Positions 23,119 to 32,178 of a stretch of DNA of 40,516 bases are shown here, in pieces. Source of the DNA: Pelagimonas sp. (GTDB lineage Bacteria > Pseudomonadota > Alphaproteobacteria > Rhodobacterales > Rhodobacteraceae); assembly GCA_025210265.1 (NCBI GenBank), contig JAOASD010000028.1:1-40516 (forward strand), written 5' to 3'. A program made the position numbers and the translations under genes. The notes beneath the pieces were generated by a model. The model was given only the letters and a program-made list of their open reading frames with translations. It was not told the origin of the DNA and searched no databases. Positions within the stretch are counted from its first letter, which is position 1. Each line of letters begins with the position of its first letter.

Positions 23119-23588
23119 GCAGGCAGGTCCATCATCGCGGTAAATTCGGCCTCGGCGGCCATTTCACCCTCGACCTCAGCCACACCGCCAAATTTCCAGA
23201 CCTTGCCGCCGGGCTTGCCGCGCAGCGTGGTCAGGCGCATTTTCAGCTGATCGCCGGGCACAACCTTGCGGCGGAATTTGCATTTGTCGATGGCCATGAA
23301 ATAGACCTTCATCTCCTTATCGGCCATGCCAAGGGTGGCGCCGACCATCACGGCCGCGGTCTGGGCCATGGCCTCGACAATGGTGACACCGGGCATGATC
23401 GGCAGGCCGGGGAAATGGCCCTGGAAATGCGGTTCATTCATGCTGACATTCTTGATGCCGACGGCGGATTGCGTGCCCTCGATTTCCTCGACACGGTCCA
23501 CCAGAAGGAACGGGTAGCGATGCGGCAGCAGGCGCTGGATCAGCTGGATGTCGGCGGTGGTTACGGGTTCGGTCACGGGGTCGCTCAT
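23115..23588 (-). CDS. fabZ: 3-hydroxyacyl-[acyl-carrier-protein] dehydratase FabZ
   Basis: A 157-residue hot-dog fold dehydratase of type II fatty acid synthesis. Family sequence includes [14 protein letters not shown] and the active-site helix [23 protein letters not shown], with catalytic His in HFPG and Glu in VEAMAQ. It competes with LpxA for hydroxyacyl-ACP, so co-expression with lpxA balances phospholipid and lipid A synthesis. It overlaps lpxA by four bases. The usual lpxD, which lies between skp and fabZ in enterobacteria, is absent here. Confidence 0.97.
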   Translation of the reverse strand: MSDPVTEPVTTADIQLIQRLLPHRYPFLLVDRVEEIEGTQSAVGIKNVSMNEPHFQGHFPGLPIMPGVTIVEAMAQTAAVMVGATLGMADKEMKVYFMAIDKCKFRRKVVPGDQLKMRLTTLRGKPGGKVWKFGGVAEVEGEMAAEAEFTAMMDLPA

Positions 23589-23671
23589 GATGGGCCTCGG
23601 GTTTCTTTGATCTTTTCGAATATATCTGCCCGTTCCCTAACAATGGACGGGCTTTGGGGCAAGCGTGGCAG

Positions 23672-24274
23672 TCAGGGTTCCTGTGCCTGAGAGGACGGGC
23701 TGGCGGCGGTCGCGCCCTCCTGTGCCTGCCCATCCCCCAGCGATGCGTTGATCTGGCGGATCGCGTTATCGGTGATGTCAATCGCACCCGAGGTCAGAAT
23801 GACCGCGCGCCGCTCTAGCATCACGGCGGCGTTGGATTGCTGCATGATGTCCTGCAGCACAGGCCGGGCAGCTGTCAGGAAAATGCGCTGCGCCGCCTCG
23901 CGTCTGCCGGTGATGGCACGGGCCTTGGCATCCTGATCGCGGCGCATTTTCTGCACCTTTTCATCAAACGCGGCGGCAAGCACACGAAACTCATCCGCTG
24001 CCATCGTGTCACGCTGTGCGGTCAATGCCCGCTCTTCGGCGTTCAGATCGGCCTCGATCTGGCGGTTTTCTGTGGCCAGCAACAGGCCATCCGCCTCAAT
24101 ATCCGCCTGAATACGCTGGCCAAAGTCGCTTTGGCTATACAGCGTTTCGAAATCGACCACCAGAACCGGGCTTTGCACCAGACCGGTGTCCAGCGGCCCG
24201 CCCAAATTCTGGGCCGTGGCAGGTGCGGCCCCGATCATCAGGGCCGCGATGCAGGCAAAGGCGCGGTGGCGCAT
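23672..24274 (-). CDS. skp: Periplasmic OMP chaperone of the Skp/OmpH family
   Basis: A 200-residue exported protein with a signal peptide ending APATA-QNLG. The OmpH core follows, with a beta strand (SPVLVVDFETLYSQS), a long charged coiled-coil region (about residues 60-140: RQIEADLNAEERALTAQRDTMAADEF and on) and a C-terminal strand-helix (AAVMLERRAVILTSGAIDITDNAI). It would hold unfolded outer-membrane proteins on the way to BamA. The tail is low-complexity (Gln, Ala, Ser). It starts four bases after the bamA stop, indicating co-translation. Confidence 0.92.
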   Translation of the reverse strand: MRHRAFACIAALMIGAAPATAQNLGGPLDTGLVQSPVLVVDFETLYSQSDFGQRIQADIEADGLLLATENRQIEADLNAEERALTAQRDTMAADEFRVLAAAFDEKVQKMRRDQDAKARAITGRREAAQRIFLTAARPVLQDIMQQSNAAVMLERRAVILTSGAIDITDNAIRQINASLGDGQAQEGATAASPSSQAQEP

Positions 24275-24278
24275 CTGC

Positions 24279-26669
24279 TTAGAACTCTGTGCGGATCGAC
24301 AGGTTGAAATTCTGCACCTTATCGCGGCGCTCTTTGACCAGCGCCTCAGAGAAGTTCAGCTGCAGCGGACCAATCGCGCTGTCCCAGAAGATCGAGACAC
24401 CGACCACATGGCGGGCGCTGAAATCTTCGTACAGGACATTGTCGTTGGTGTCGTCCAGCCCCCAGACGCTGCCCACATCATAGAACACACCGCCGGAAAT
24501 GCCGTATTCTTCGGGCAGGCCCAGCGGGAATTCCGCCTCAAGCCGCGCGACGGCGAAATAATTGCCGCCCAGCGGGTCATCCACACCATTGGCACCATCA
24601 AATTCGCGCGGACCAATGCCGGCAAATTCAAAGCCGCGCAGCAGGCTGGGGCCGACCTGGAACCGGTCGGACACGCGGCCCGACCCGCGGGAATAGCTGA
24701 GCGCCCCGGCCTCAAGCGTGGCGCGCAGGGTCACTTCTTCGTTCAGGATCTTGGTCTGGCCAACGGCCTTGAGGTTGGTGCGCACAAAGCTGCGGTCGCC
24801 GCCAAGCCCACCAAAATCCTGGCCAAATTCCAGCAGCACACCGGCATTCGGGTTCAGCCCGCTGCGCCGGGTGTCATAGCTGAAGGTGTAGCCCAGGCTG
24901 CTGTCGAACAATTCGTTGTTCAGCGCCTCTGCCTTGACCAGTTCGCCAATATCGGTGGCGTCCTGATCGACCCCCTGAATTTCGCTGTAGCGCAGTGTGT
25001 AGCGCAGCTGCAGCCGTCCGTTTTCGGACAGCGGAAAGGCCAGCGATGGGCGGAACAACCCATTGGTTGTGCTGAATTCTTCGCTGATATTGTTGCTTTC
25101 GGTGTAGTTCAGCGCCAGACCAAAGGCCACATCCCGCCCCAGGAAGGCCGGTTCGACAAAATTCATCCCGTAAGAGTTCGAACTGCCCGTGGTGTTGATG
25201 TTGAACGAAAACACCTGGCCGCGCCCCAGAAAGTTCCGCTCAGAGAAGCTGATCGACGCGCCAAACCCGTCGGTGGTCGAAAAACTGCCGCCAAAGCTGA
25301 TGCTGCCGGTGGGCTGTTCTTCGACATCCACATCGACGATCACGCTGCCCGGAGCCGAGCCTTCGCGCGCCTGAACATCGGCATTGGTGAAATATCCCAG
25401 CGCGCGGATGCGCTCGGCGCTTTCACGGATGGCGCGGGGGTTGAACGGGTCGCCTTCGGCCACGTCGAACTGACGGCGGACCACGCTGTCCAGCGTGGTG
25501 GTGTTGCCCTCGATGTCGATGCGCTCGATAAAGATGCGTTCGCCGCGGGTCAGCTGAAATTCCACATCCAGCGTCAGATCGCGGTCATTGCGATTGATGC
25601 GCGGTTCGACGCGGACAAAGTTCAACCCTTCGCGCACAGCGATCCGTTCCAGCCGGGCAATGTCAGTTTCCACCAGGCTGGGCGAATAGACCTTGCCGCT
25701 GCGCAGCTTGACCGCCTTTTGGAACAGATCCGGGTCCACATCCGGCAGATCCGAGGTCACAGTGACCTCGCCCACGGTGAATTGCTGGCCCTCTTCGACG
25801 TTGAACGTCACGAAATAGCCGTCACGCTCCTGCGCCAGTTCGGAATTGACTCCGGTGACGCGGAAATCGACATAGCCCCGCGCGGCGTAGAAATCGCGCA
25901 GCAGCTGTTTGTCAAATTCCAGCCGGTCCTCAATCAGCGTGTCTTTCTTGATCAGCGCGCGCAGCAGACCGGCCTGTTTGGTTTCCAGAACGCGGCGCAG
26001 GCGGCGGTCCGAATAGGTGCCATTGCCGACAAAGCCGATGCGCTCGATTTCCGATACACCGCCCTCAAAAACTTCGAACACCAGATCGACACGGTTGCCC
26101 GAGCGGCGGATGACCTTGGGGGTAACGCGGGCAGCGATGCGACCCTGCTGAGCATAGGCTTCGGACAGGGTCTGGGCGTCGCTTTCGGCCACACGCGGGC
26201 TGAACACCCGGCGCGACTGGCTTTGCACGATCTGCGCCAGATCTTCGTCTTTGATGCGGCGATTGCCCTCAAAGGTGATGCGGTTGACCGTGGGATATTC
26301 CACAACCTTGATCAGCAGGCGGTTGCCCTGCGGGATCAATTCGACGGATTCGAACAGCCCCGATGCCAGCAGACGCTGATAGCCATCGTTCAGCTGTGCG
26401 GCGCTGACCTGCGCGCCTTTGGCGATCCCGACATAAGACAGGATTGTCGCCGGTTCGATCCGGCCATTGCCTTCGATCGTCACAGACGAGAACGAAAAAC
26501 TTTGTGCCCAGGCGGTCGTGGGCAGGCTGGCAGCGCCCATCCCAGCGCCCAAAGCAATGGCCAGAGCCACAGCCCGCGACGCCATTTTCACCCGGCTGCG
26601 CGCCCTGCCCTGACCCAACTGGTTTTCAAATTCGTAACGCGCCACCGGCGCGGAAATGACATCAGCCAT
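24279..26669 (-). CDS. bamA: Outer membrane protein assembly factor BamA
   Basis: A 796-residue Omp85 protein. A signal peptide near residues 29-56 is followed by five POTRA domains (from FSFSSVTIEGNGRIEP to about residue 430) and a 16-stranded barrel. The barrel includes the VRGF-loop equivalent LLRGFEFAGIGPR and ends in Phe, as expected for recognition by the Bam complex. It folds and inserts outer-membrane proteins. Translation from 26669 gives 28 residues before the hydrophobic core; the ATG at 26585 (MASRAVALAIALG) would give a conventional signal peptide and may be the true start. It heads the bamA-to-lpxB unit. Confidence 0.96.
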   Translation of the reverse strand: MADVISAPVARYEFENQLGQGRARSRVKMASRAVALAIALGAGMGAASLPTTAWAQSFSFSSVTIEGNGRIEPATILSYVGIAKGAQVSAAQLNDGYQRLLASGLFESVELIPQGNRLLIKVVEYPTVNRITFEGNRRIKDEDLAQIVQSQSRRVFSPRVAESDAQTLSEAYAQQGRIAARVTPKVIRRSGNRVDLVFEVFEGGVSEIERIGFVGNGTYSDRRLRRVLETKQAGLLRALIKKDTLIEDRLEFDKQLLRDFYAARGYVDFRVTGVNSELAQERDGYFVTFNVEEGQQFTVGEVTVTSDLPDVDPDLFQKAVKLRSGKVYSPSLVETDIARLERIAVREGLNFVRVEPRINRNDRDLTLDVEFQLTRGERIFIERIDIEGNTTTLDSVVRRQFDVAEGDPFNPRAIRESAERIRALGYFTNADVQAREGSAPGSVIVDVDVEEQPTGSISFGGSFSTTDGFGASISFSERNFLGRGQVFSFNINTTGSSNSYGMNFVEPAFLGRDVAFGLALNYTESNNISEEFSTTNGLFRPSLAFPLSENGRLQLRYTLRYSEIQGVDQDATDIGELVKAEALNNELFDSSLGYTFSYDTRRSGLNPNAGVLLEFGQDFGGLGGDRSFVRTNLKAVGQTKILNEEVTLRATLEAGALSYSRGSGRVSDRFQVGPSLLRGFEFAGIGPREFDGANGVDDPLGGNYFAVARLEAEFPLGLPEEYGISGGVFYDVGSVWGLDDTNDNVLYEDFSARHVVGVSIFWDSAIGPLQLNFSEALVKERRDKVQNFNLSIRTEF

Positions 26670-26704
26670 TTTCGCCCATCCAATTCAGACATCCCATTGG
26701 TTTG

Positions 26705-26733
26705 TCACTATCGGGATTGGGGGGGCTTGTCAA
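26705..26733 (-). promoter_or_regulatory. Candidate promoter of the bamA operon
   Basis: On the minus strand TTGACA (26728-26733) is a perfect -35 box. A weaker -10 follows about 15-17 bases on (GATAGT/TAGTGA). It lies downstream of the terminator at 26827-26853 and 36 bases before the bamA start, so bamA would have its own promoter. Confidence 0.45.
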
Positions 26734-26826
26734 AAGCGCAGTCGCCCTGTGCACACCAGATATAGCGGTATTGCCAGGCTTGGCCGCAAATCGGCGTGTT
26801 TGCGCCTATCCTGCTGTGTTCACGGC

Positions 26827-26853
26827 AAAAACCGCCAGACCTGTGTCCGGCGG
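26827..26853 (-). terminator. Terminator between the rseP unit and bamA
   Basis: On the minus strand CCGCCGGAC pairs with GTCTGGCGG (one G-U pair, ACAG loop) and is followed by TTTTT. It lies 20 bases after the stop of the small membrane ORF. Confidence 0.88.
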
Positions 26854-26873
26854 GGCTGGCTTGGGCATAGGGC

Positions 26874-27005
26874 TTACTGCAGGAAACTGCCCAGATACGC
26901 GCCCAGGAAAAGCGCGAAAACAATGGTGAACACATAAAGCAGCCGGTCCCAGTTGATCGAGACCAGCAGGCTCATGCTGCGGTAACCGGCGTGAATCGTC
27001 TGCAT
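26874..27005 (-). CDS. Candidate small membrane protein, 43 residues
   Basis: A short ORF starts at ATG 27005 behind AAAGGACC and ends in TAA 20 bases before a good terminator. The protein begins MQTIHAGYRSMSLLVSINWD and ends with one strong transmembrane helix (LLYVFTIVFALFLGAYLGSFL). A good ribosome binding site, a position 81 bases after rseP and the terminator right behind it argue that it is real. No function can be named; a partner or regulator of the adjacent RseP protease is only a guess from position. Confidence 0.6.
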   Translation of the reverse strand: MQTIHAGYRSMSLLVSINWDRLLYVFTIVFALFLGAYLGSFLQ

Positions 27006-27086
27006 GGATTCGGTCCTTTTGTTGCAGGACCACCCTAGCAAGGGATTCGGGCCGGATTGGGGCACCGGCCCGGTGAATTGTTGACC

Positions 27087-28427
27087 TCAGCAGAACAAAT
27101 CGTTGGTCAGACCAAAGACCATCAACGACAGCACAACAACCAGACCGATGGTCATCAGGATGCGCAGCGCCGCGTCGCTGGGTTTGCGGCCGGAAACGGC
27201 CTCATAGGCGTAGAACACCAGATGGCCGCCATCCAGCACCGGCACCGGGAACAGGTTCAGCAGGCCCACAGCGGTGGACAGCACCGCCACGAACCAGATG
27301 AAATTCGCCGTGCCCTGGCTGGCCATGTCCCCCGAGGTCTCGGCAATGCCGATCGGGCCGGACAGGTTGCAGGTGCTGATCGCGCCGGTCGCCATGTGCC
27401 ACAGCCCCGAAACCGATCCCTTCATGATCGCCCAGACCTGATTGCCCCCGGCAGAGATTGCCAGACCAAAGCCCGGCGTTTCCGTGGCCGGTTCAAACAG
27501 GATGCCGCCAATGATGCCGATGCGGTAGAAGGTCTTGAACCCGCCCTCGGGCTGCGGTTCATCGGTGCGGCGCGGGGTCAGGTCCAGCGACAGCAGCTGC
27601 CCGTCGCGCCAGATGGTCAGCGCCAGCGTGCGCCCTTCGGAACTTTCGACCTGCTCTTTCAGCTGATCAAAGGCAAAGATCGGCTGGCCGTCGATTTCAG
27701 TGATCACATCACCGGGCCGGAACCCGGCATCTGACGCGGCCGAGCGCGGCGCAATCTGCGTGGCAATCGGCGGATAGACATACGGCCCGCTGACCACCTG
27801 TTCGCGCCCCTCGCGCAGCACGGTGTAGTCCAGACGCGCCTGCAGCGGCAGCGCCTTCATAAAGCCCTCATAGGCGACAGCATCGTCAAAGGCCGGAGGC
27901 GCCGTGCCCGCGATCTCAAGGATCTGATCGCCCTGCATCAGTTCCTGCTGGCCCGGCAGCGCGCGCAGGTCGCCTACGGTCAGCGGATCGGCGGTGACGC
28001 CACGATACATAATCACGGCGGTAAAGATCACGATGGACAGGGCAAAATTGAACAGCGGCCCGGCGGCAACAGTGGCCGTGCGCGCCCAAAGCGGTGCGCC
28101 ATCCATGGTGCTGCGCAGCTCTTCCTCAGACGCCTGCGCATAGACCGCGTCGTCGCGCCCGCCGGACGGGTTCGCATCGCCTTTGAACTTGACATAGCCG
28201 CCAAAGGGGATCGCCGCGATCTGCCATTTTGTGCCATCCCGGTCGACCCGCGACCACAGCACCGGCCCAAACCCAAGCGAGAAAACCTCGGGGTAGATGC
28301 CCGATTTCTTGCCTACGATGTAATGGCCATATTCATGGATCGCCACGATGATCGACAGGGCCACGATAAAGAACACGATGTTCCAGAGCGACCCGCCAAA
28401 TTGCGGCAACAATGATGTGAAATCCAT
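27087..28427 (-). CDS. rseP: RIP metalloprotease RseP (site-2 protease)
   Basis: A 446-residue inner-membrane zinc protease. The metal-binding HEYGH is at residues 31-35 in the first transmembrane helix, and the third ligand motif LDGG appears in LFPVPVLDGGHLVF. A periplasmic PDZ domain lies around residues 210-290 (FRPGDVITEIDGQPI). Family members cut anti-sigma factors or remnant signal peptides within the membrane. It sits in the conserved uppS-cdsA-dxr-rseP order. The N-terminal helix begins LWNIVFFIVALSIIVAI. Confidence 0.96.
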   Translation of the reverse strand: MDFTSLLPQFGGSLWNIVFFIVALSIIVAIHEYGHYIVGKKSGIYPEVFSLGFGPVLWSRVDRDGTKWQIAAIPFGGYVKFKGDANPSGGRDDAVYAQASEEELRSTMDGAPLWARTATVAAGPLFNFALSIVIFTAVIMYRGVTADPLTVGDLRALPGQQELMQGDQILEIAGTAPPAFDDAVAYEGFMKALPLQARLDYTVLREGREQVVSGPYVYPPIATQIAPRSAASDAGFRPGDVITEIDGQPIFAFDQLKEQVESSEGRTLALTIWRDGQLLSLDLTPRRTDEPQPEGGFKTFYRIGIIGGILFEPATETPGFGLAISAGGNQVWAIMKGSVSGLWHMATGAISTCNLSGPIGIAETSGDMASQGTANFIWFVAVLSTAVGLLNLFPVPVLDGGHLVFYAYEAVSGRKPSDAALRILMTIGLVVVLSLMVFGLTNDLFC

Positions 28428-28453
28428 CCCCGGCCCCTTTCAAAGGCTGTAAC

Positions 28454-29623
28454 TTAACCGTTCGCGCAGATCTGCCGCGCCTCCTGACGGGCGAGATGGT
28501 CCGCATTGGCGACGGTATCAAGCGTCAATTCGGCATCAATAAGGCCAGGTTGCGAAGAAAGCCGGTTCAGCACCTCTTCGACCACCTCGGACATGCGGGT
28601 GAACCCGATCTGGCCGGCGATAAACGCATCCAGCGCGCTTTCCTTGGCGGCGTTGAACACAGCACCGGACAGCCCGCCCTGATCCATGACCTCGCGCGCC
28701 AGCCGCAGCGCAGGCCAGCGTTGATCGCAGGGCGCGCGAAAGGTCAGCGCCCCAAGGCGCACCAGATCCAGCCGCTCGACCGGCAGAGTGCGGCGCTGCG
28801 GATAGTGCAGCGCATAGCCGATTGCGTGGCGCATATCGGGCGGACCCACATGCGCCATCAGCGCCCCGTCATTGAACCCGACCAGCGCGTGGATCATGGA
28901 TTCCGGGTGGACAACGACCTCGATCTTGCTGGCATCAACGCCGAAAAACTCTTTGGTTTCTATCAGTTCCAGCGCCTTGTTGAACATCGACGCGCTGTCG
29001 ATCGTGATCCGCTGCCCCATATCCCAGTTGGGATGGGTCGCGGCCTGCTGAGGCGTGGCCTTGGCCAGATCCTCCAGCGGCCAGTCCCGGAACGCGCCGC
29101 CGCTGGCGGTGATGATGATGCGTTCGACTTCGCTCAGATCTTCGCCAATCAGGGCCTGGAACACAGCGGAATGTTCGCTATCCACCGGCAAGAGCCGCCC
29201 GCCATGGGCCCGCGCCGCCTGCAGCATCAACGGCCCTGCGCAGACCATGCTTTCCTTATTGGCCAGCGCCAGATCCGCCCCCTGCTGCAGCGCGCGCAGG
29301 CCCGGTTCGAGTCCAGCAGCACCGACAATGGCGGACATAACCCAATCGGCAGGGCGTGTCGCGGCCTCGATCAAGGCGGCGCGCCCGGCGGCGGCCTCGA
29401 CCCCACTGCCCGCCAGTGCAGCGCGCAGATCTTCCAGCCGGGTTTCATCCGCCAGCACCGCGATGTCCGCGTTCAGGCGCCGCGCATCCGCCGCCAACTG
29501 CGCCACATTCGCGCCCCCGGTCAGGGCGACAACCTGATAGGCATCGGGGTCGCGGGCGATCAGATCAATCGTGTTCTGCCCGATGGACCCCGTGGCCCCA
29601 AAAATCGAAATCCGGCGTGTCAT
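28454..29623 (-). CDS. dxr: 1-deoxy-D-xylulose 5-phosphate reductoisomerase
   Basis: A 389-residue enzyme of the MEP isoprenoid pathway. It converts DXP to 2-C-methyl-D-erythritol 4-phosphate with NADPH. The N-terminal GATGSIGQ (9-16) binds NADPH. Active-site regions LLPVDSEHSAVFQAL and TASGGAFRDWP are present, and the C-terminal MSEVVEEVLNRL is typical. The start at 29623 (MTRRISIFGATG) matches the family; the open frame extends upstream into cdsA but that part is not homologous. It lies 10 bases after cdsA. Confidence 0.97.
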   Translation of the reverse strand: MTRRISIFGATGSIGQNTIDLIARDPDAYQVVALTGGANVAQLAADARRLNADIAVLADETRLEDLRAALAGSGVEAAAGRAALIEAATRPADWVMSAIVGAAGLEPGLRALQQGADLALANKESMVCAGPLMLQAARAHGGRLLPVDSEHSAVFQALIGEDLSEVERIIITASGGAFRDWPLEDLAKATPQQAATHPNWDMGQRITIDSASMFNKALELIETKEFFGVDASKIEVVVHPESMIHALVGFNDGALMAHVGPPDMRHAIGYALHYPQRRTLPVERLDLVRLGALTFRAPCDQRWPALRLAREVMDQGGLSGAVFNAAKESALDAFIAGQIGFTRMSEVVEEVLNRLSSQPGLIDAELTLDTVANADHLARQEARQICANG

Positions 29624-29633
29624 GCCCAGCCTT

Positions 29634-30314
29634 TCAGCCTCCGAAACAGGTATCCAGCAGCCAGAACAGCGCGCCCACAGCCAACAGCCCGTCAAACCGG
29701 TCCAGCACACCGCCATGGCCGGGAATGATGTTTGAACTGTCCTTGACGCCCATGCGCCGCTTGACCGCGCTTTGGGCGATGTCCCCCAATTGCGAGGCAA
29801 AAGACAAGGCCACGGCAATCACGATAAAGGGCAGGAAATCAGGGCCATGGCGATGAATCAGCGCATCATGTGACGCCGCTGCCAGCAGTCCCGCACCAAT
29901 CCAGCCGCCCAGAATCCCGGACCAGGTTTTCTTGGGGCTGATCGAAGGCCAGAATTTCGGCCCGCCCAGGCTGCGCCCGGTGAAATAGCCCAACGTGTCG
30001 GTCACAGCGACCAGCGCGATGATAAAAATCAGCCCGGCCCGGCCAAAGTCATCCGATATTTCCAGCAGCCCGAACACACCCAGCGCAAACAGAACCGCGT
30101 AGCCTGCCAGCGCGATCCTGTCACTTTGGGACAAGCCCCCAGAGGCAGCCCCCGACCGGCCCATGCTGACCAGCTCCCAAACGCCAATCAGCGTCGCCAC
30201 CATCAGCAGCCCGGCAAAGGCCAGATGGCTCGCCGCAATTGCCGCCACGCCAATGGCAATCAGGACCAGCGCGGACAAAATGCGCTGCCGCAAATCCGAC
30301 CAGTTCTGGCTCAT
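29634..30314 (-). CDS. cdsA: Phosphatidate cytidylyltransferase
   Basis: A 226-residue multi-pass inner-membrane enzyme that makes CDP-diacylglycerol from phosphatidate and CTP. The C-terminal signature reads SAVKRRMGVKDSSNIIPGHGG followed by VLDRFD. Several hydrophobic segments precede it. It is shorter than the E. coli enzyme (about 285), with fewer N-terminal helices, but this length is seen in related bacteria. The start overlaps the uppS stop by four bases. Confidence 0.95.
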   Translation of the reverse strand: MSQNWSDLRQRILSALVLIAIGVAAIAASHLAFAGLLMVATLIGVWELVSMGRSGAASGGLSQSDRIALAGYAVLFALGVFGLLEISDDFGRAGLIFIIALVAVTDTLGYFTGRSLGGPKFWPSISPKKTWSGILGGWIGAGLLAAASHDALIHRHGPDFLPFIVIAVALSFASQLGDIAQSAVKRRMGVKDSSNIIPGHGGVLDRFDGLLAVGALFWLLDTCFGG

Positions 30315-31036
30315 GGTTTCACCGCGCCAAAGCGACGATCCCGCTTGCCAAAGCGGTTGACCAGCCGGGTCAGCTCTTCGCCGGTGAAATCGGGCCAGAG
30401 CGTGTCGACAAATTCATATTCCGCATAGGCGGACTGCCACAGAAGGAAATTGCTGATGCGGGCCTCGCCGCTGGTGCGGATCACCAGATCGGGATCGGGC
30501 AGCACATGGGTATCCAGATAGCGCGGCAGGGTTTCCTCATCCACCGTGTCCGGGTCCAGCTTGCCCGCGGCGACATCCTGCGCCAGACGGCGCGTGGCGC
30601 GGGCGACCTCGTCCCGGCCGCCATAATTCAGCGCGATGGTCAGGTTGGTGCCGGTGCAATCGGCGGTCAGCGCCTCCAGCTCGTCCATCAGGGCGATCAG
30701 CTTGGCATCCAGCCGCACCCGGTCGCCGATAAAGCGGACCTTGACATTGCGTTCCTTGAGCGCGCGGGTTTCCTTGGAAATATAGCGGCGGAACAGGCTC
30801 ATGAGGCCGGCGACCTCGACCTGGGTGCGTTTCCAGTTCTCGGTCGAAAAGGCAAAGATGGTCAGATACTCGACGCCCAGATCCGGGCAGGCCTCGACCA
30901 CTTCGCGCACACGTTTGGCCCCGGCATGATGGCCAAACAGGCGTGGACGCCCCCGCATCGTGGCCCAGCGGCCATTGCCATCCATGATAATCGCGATATG
31001 GCGCGGTCCTTGGGGCGTGTCGCTGGCGTCGGGCAT
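30311..31036 (-). CDS. uppS: Isoprenyl transferase (undecaprenyl diphosphate synthase)
   Basis: A 241-residue cis-prenyltransferase that extends farnesyl diphosphate to the C55 carrier for peptidoglycan and O-antigen. Motif MDGNGRWA with catalytic Asp19 is near the N-terminus. GHHAGAKRVREVVE, LTIFAFSTENWKR and LVIRTSGEARISNFLLWQSAYAE are the other family blocks. The start at 31036 (MPDASDTPQGPRH) fits family length; an in-frame ATG at 31120 would add a non-conserved stretch. It heads the uppS-cdsA-dxr-rseP unit after the frr terminator. Confidence 0.96.
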   Translation of the reverse strand: MPDASDTPQGPRHIAIIMDGNGRWATMRGRPRLFGHHAGAKRVREVVEACPDLGVEYLTIFAFSTENWKRTQVEVAGLMSLFRRYISKETRALKERNVKVRFIGDRVRLDAKLIALMDELEALTADCTGTNLTIALNYGGRDEVARATRRLAQDVAAGKLDPDTVDEETLPRYLDTHVLPDPDLVIRTSGEARISNFLLWQSAYAEYEFVDTLWPDFTGEELTRLVNRFGKRDRRFGAVKP

Positions 31037-31180
31037 CGGGCGCCTGTCCTTTATCTGGCCCCGATCCGAAAACGGGACACGTATTGGTTGCTGGCTATGC
31101 TTCAGGCTCAGCAATCGCACGAAGCTGCCCCAGCGACAAGCACCAGAGGCGCGGCGGGGGCGGCTTCATGCCGATTACCG

Positions 31181-31210
31181 AAAACAAAGGGGCCAGGACC
31201 GGCCCCCTTT
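31181..31210 (-). terminator. Terminator after frr
   Basis: On the minus strand AAAGGGGGCC pairs with GGCCCCTTT (one bulged G), followed by GTTTT. It starts 17 bases after the frr stop, so frr is transcribed apart from uppS. Confidence 0.8.
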
Positions 31211-31226
31211 GGGTCAGACCCTGCGG

Positions 31227-31790
31227 TCAGACCTGCATGATCTCTTCTTGCTTGGTGGCCAGCAGCTCATCAATGTTTTTGATGAACGTGTCGGTCATTT
31301 CCTGAACCTCGGCTTCCCACAGCTTTTGATCATCTTCGGACATGCCGTCGGCCTTGCCCTTCTTGATCTGATCCATGCCGTCGCGACGCACATTGCGGAT
31401 GCTGACACGGGCGTTTTCGGCATAGCCCCCGGCAACCTTGCCCAGCTCGCGGCGGCGTTCCTCGTTCAGCTCGGGGATTGGCAGCATGATGATCGTGCCA
31501 TTCAGCTGAGGGTTGATGCCCAGACCGCTTTCGCGGATCGCCTTTTCGACCTTGCCGACCAGACCTTTGTCCCAGACATTGATCGTCACCATGCGCGGTT
31601 CGGGCACGTTCACGGTGCCAACCTGGTTGATCGGCGTCATGCTGCCATAGGCATCCACCATCACCGGCTCCAGCATCGACGCCGAGGCACGCCCGGTGCG
31701 CAGCGACGCAAATTCCGTGCGCAGATTGGCAATCGCGCCATCCATGCGGCGGTTCAGATCATCGGTATCCAGTTCGAAATCGTCAGACAT
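31227..31790 (-). CDS. frr: Ribosome recycling factor
   Basis: A 187-residue factor that, with EF-G, splits the post-termination ribosome. The family sequence is clear: [46 protein letters not shown] and the C-terminal [32 protein letters not shown]. In most related genomes it directly follows pyrH. Here it is separated from pyrH by 1.56 kb holding an oppositely oriented regulator, and it has its own terminator. Confidence 0.97.
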   Translation of the reverse strand: MSDDFELDTDDLNRRMDGAIANLRTEFASLRTGRASASMLEPVMVDAYGSMTPINQVGTVNVPEPRMVTINVWDKGLVGKVEKAIRESGLGINPQLNGTIIMLPIPELNEERRRELGKVAGGYAENARVSIRNVRRDGMDQIKKGKADGMSEDDQKLWEAEVQEMTDTFIKNIDELLATKQEEIMQV

Positions 31791-32178
31791 GCGGTCCTCG
31801 GTCTGCTTCTTGTGCTATCTCGCCCCGGTTCTAAGCGTTGCGCGCGCGCTTGTATAGCCAAAGAGCGCAGCCCCGCCCCGACAGCGCCCCCTGCAAGGGG
31901 GTGATTGCGACATAACTTGGGCGCAAACTGTAAAAAAAAATCAATCGTGCACAAAGATCCAAATAAGAAACGCAAAACGCCATCTACTCGCGAGATAAGT
32001 GCAAATGCCCAATTCCAAAACAATTTTATATAGGATAAGAAAAACGTCAGCAAAATTGAGCCGGAGAAACCTTCACTCAATCCTAATCAATTTTCGCTTT
32101 GTTCACCAAAGGTGGCTCAGGCTGGACAGCAAACCAGCATCGAGGTCGTAATATGCAGCTGTTCTCGGAACACTATTG
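31791..32178. other. AT-rich gap upstream of frr and the GlxA-type regulator
   Basis: This divergent region must hold the frr promoter on the minus strand and that of the regulator on the plus strand. A perfect hairpin CCCCC-tgcaa-GGGGG lies at 31887-31901. From about 31915 to 32110 the sequence is strikingly AT-rich, with a run of nine A at 31934-31942 and TTTATATAGGATAA around 32025-32039, a possible -10 region for the regulator. No protein gene is visible. Confidence 0.5.

Noticed and set aside
24186-26765. 859-codon open frame on the plus strand opposite bamA
   Set aside because: It is the antisense shadow of a clear BamA gene; long antisense frames are expected in GC-rich DNA, and the translation has no recognisable domain or ribosome binding site.
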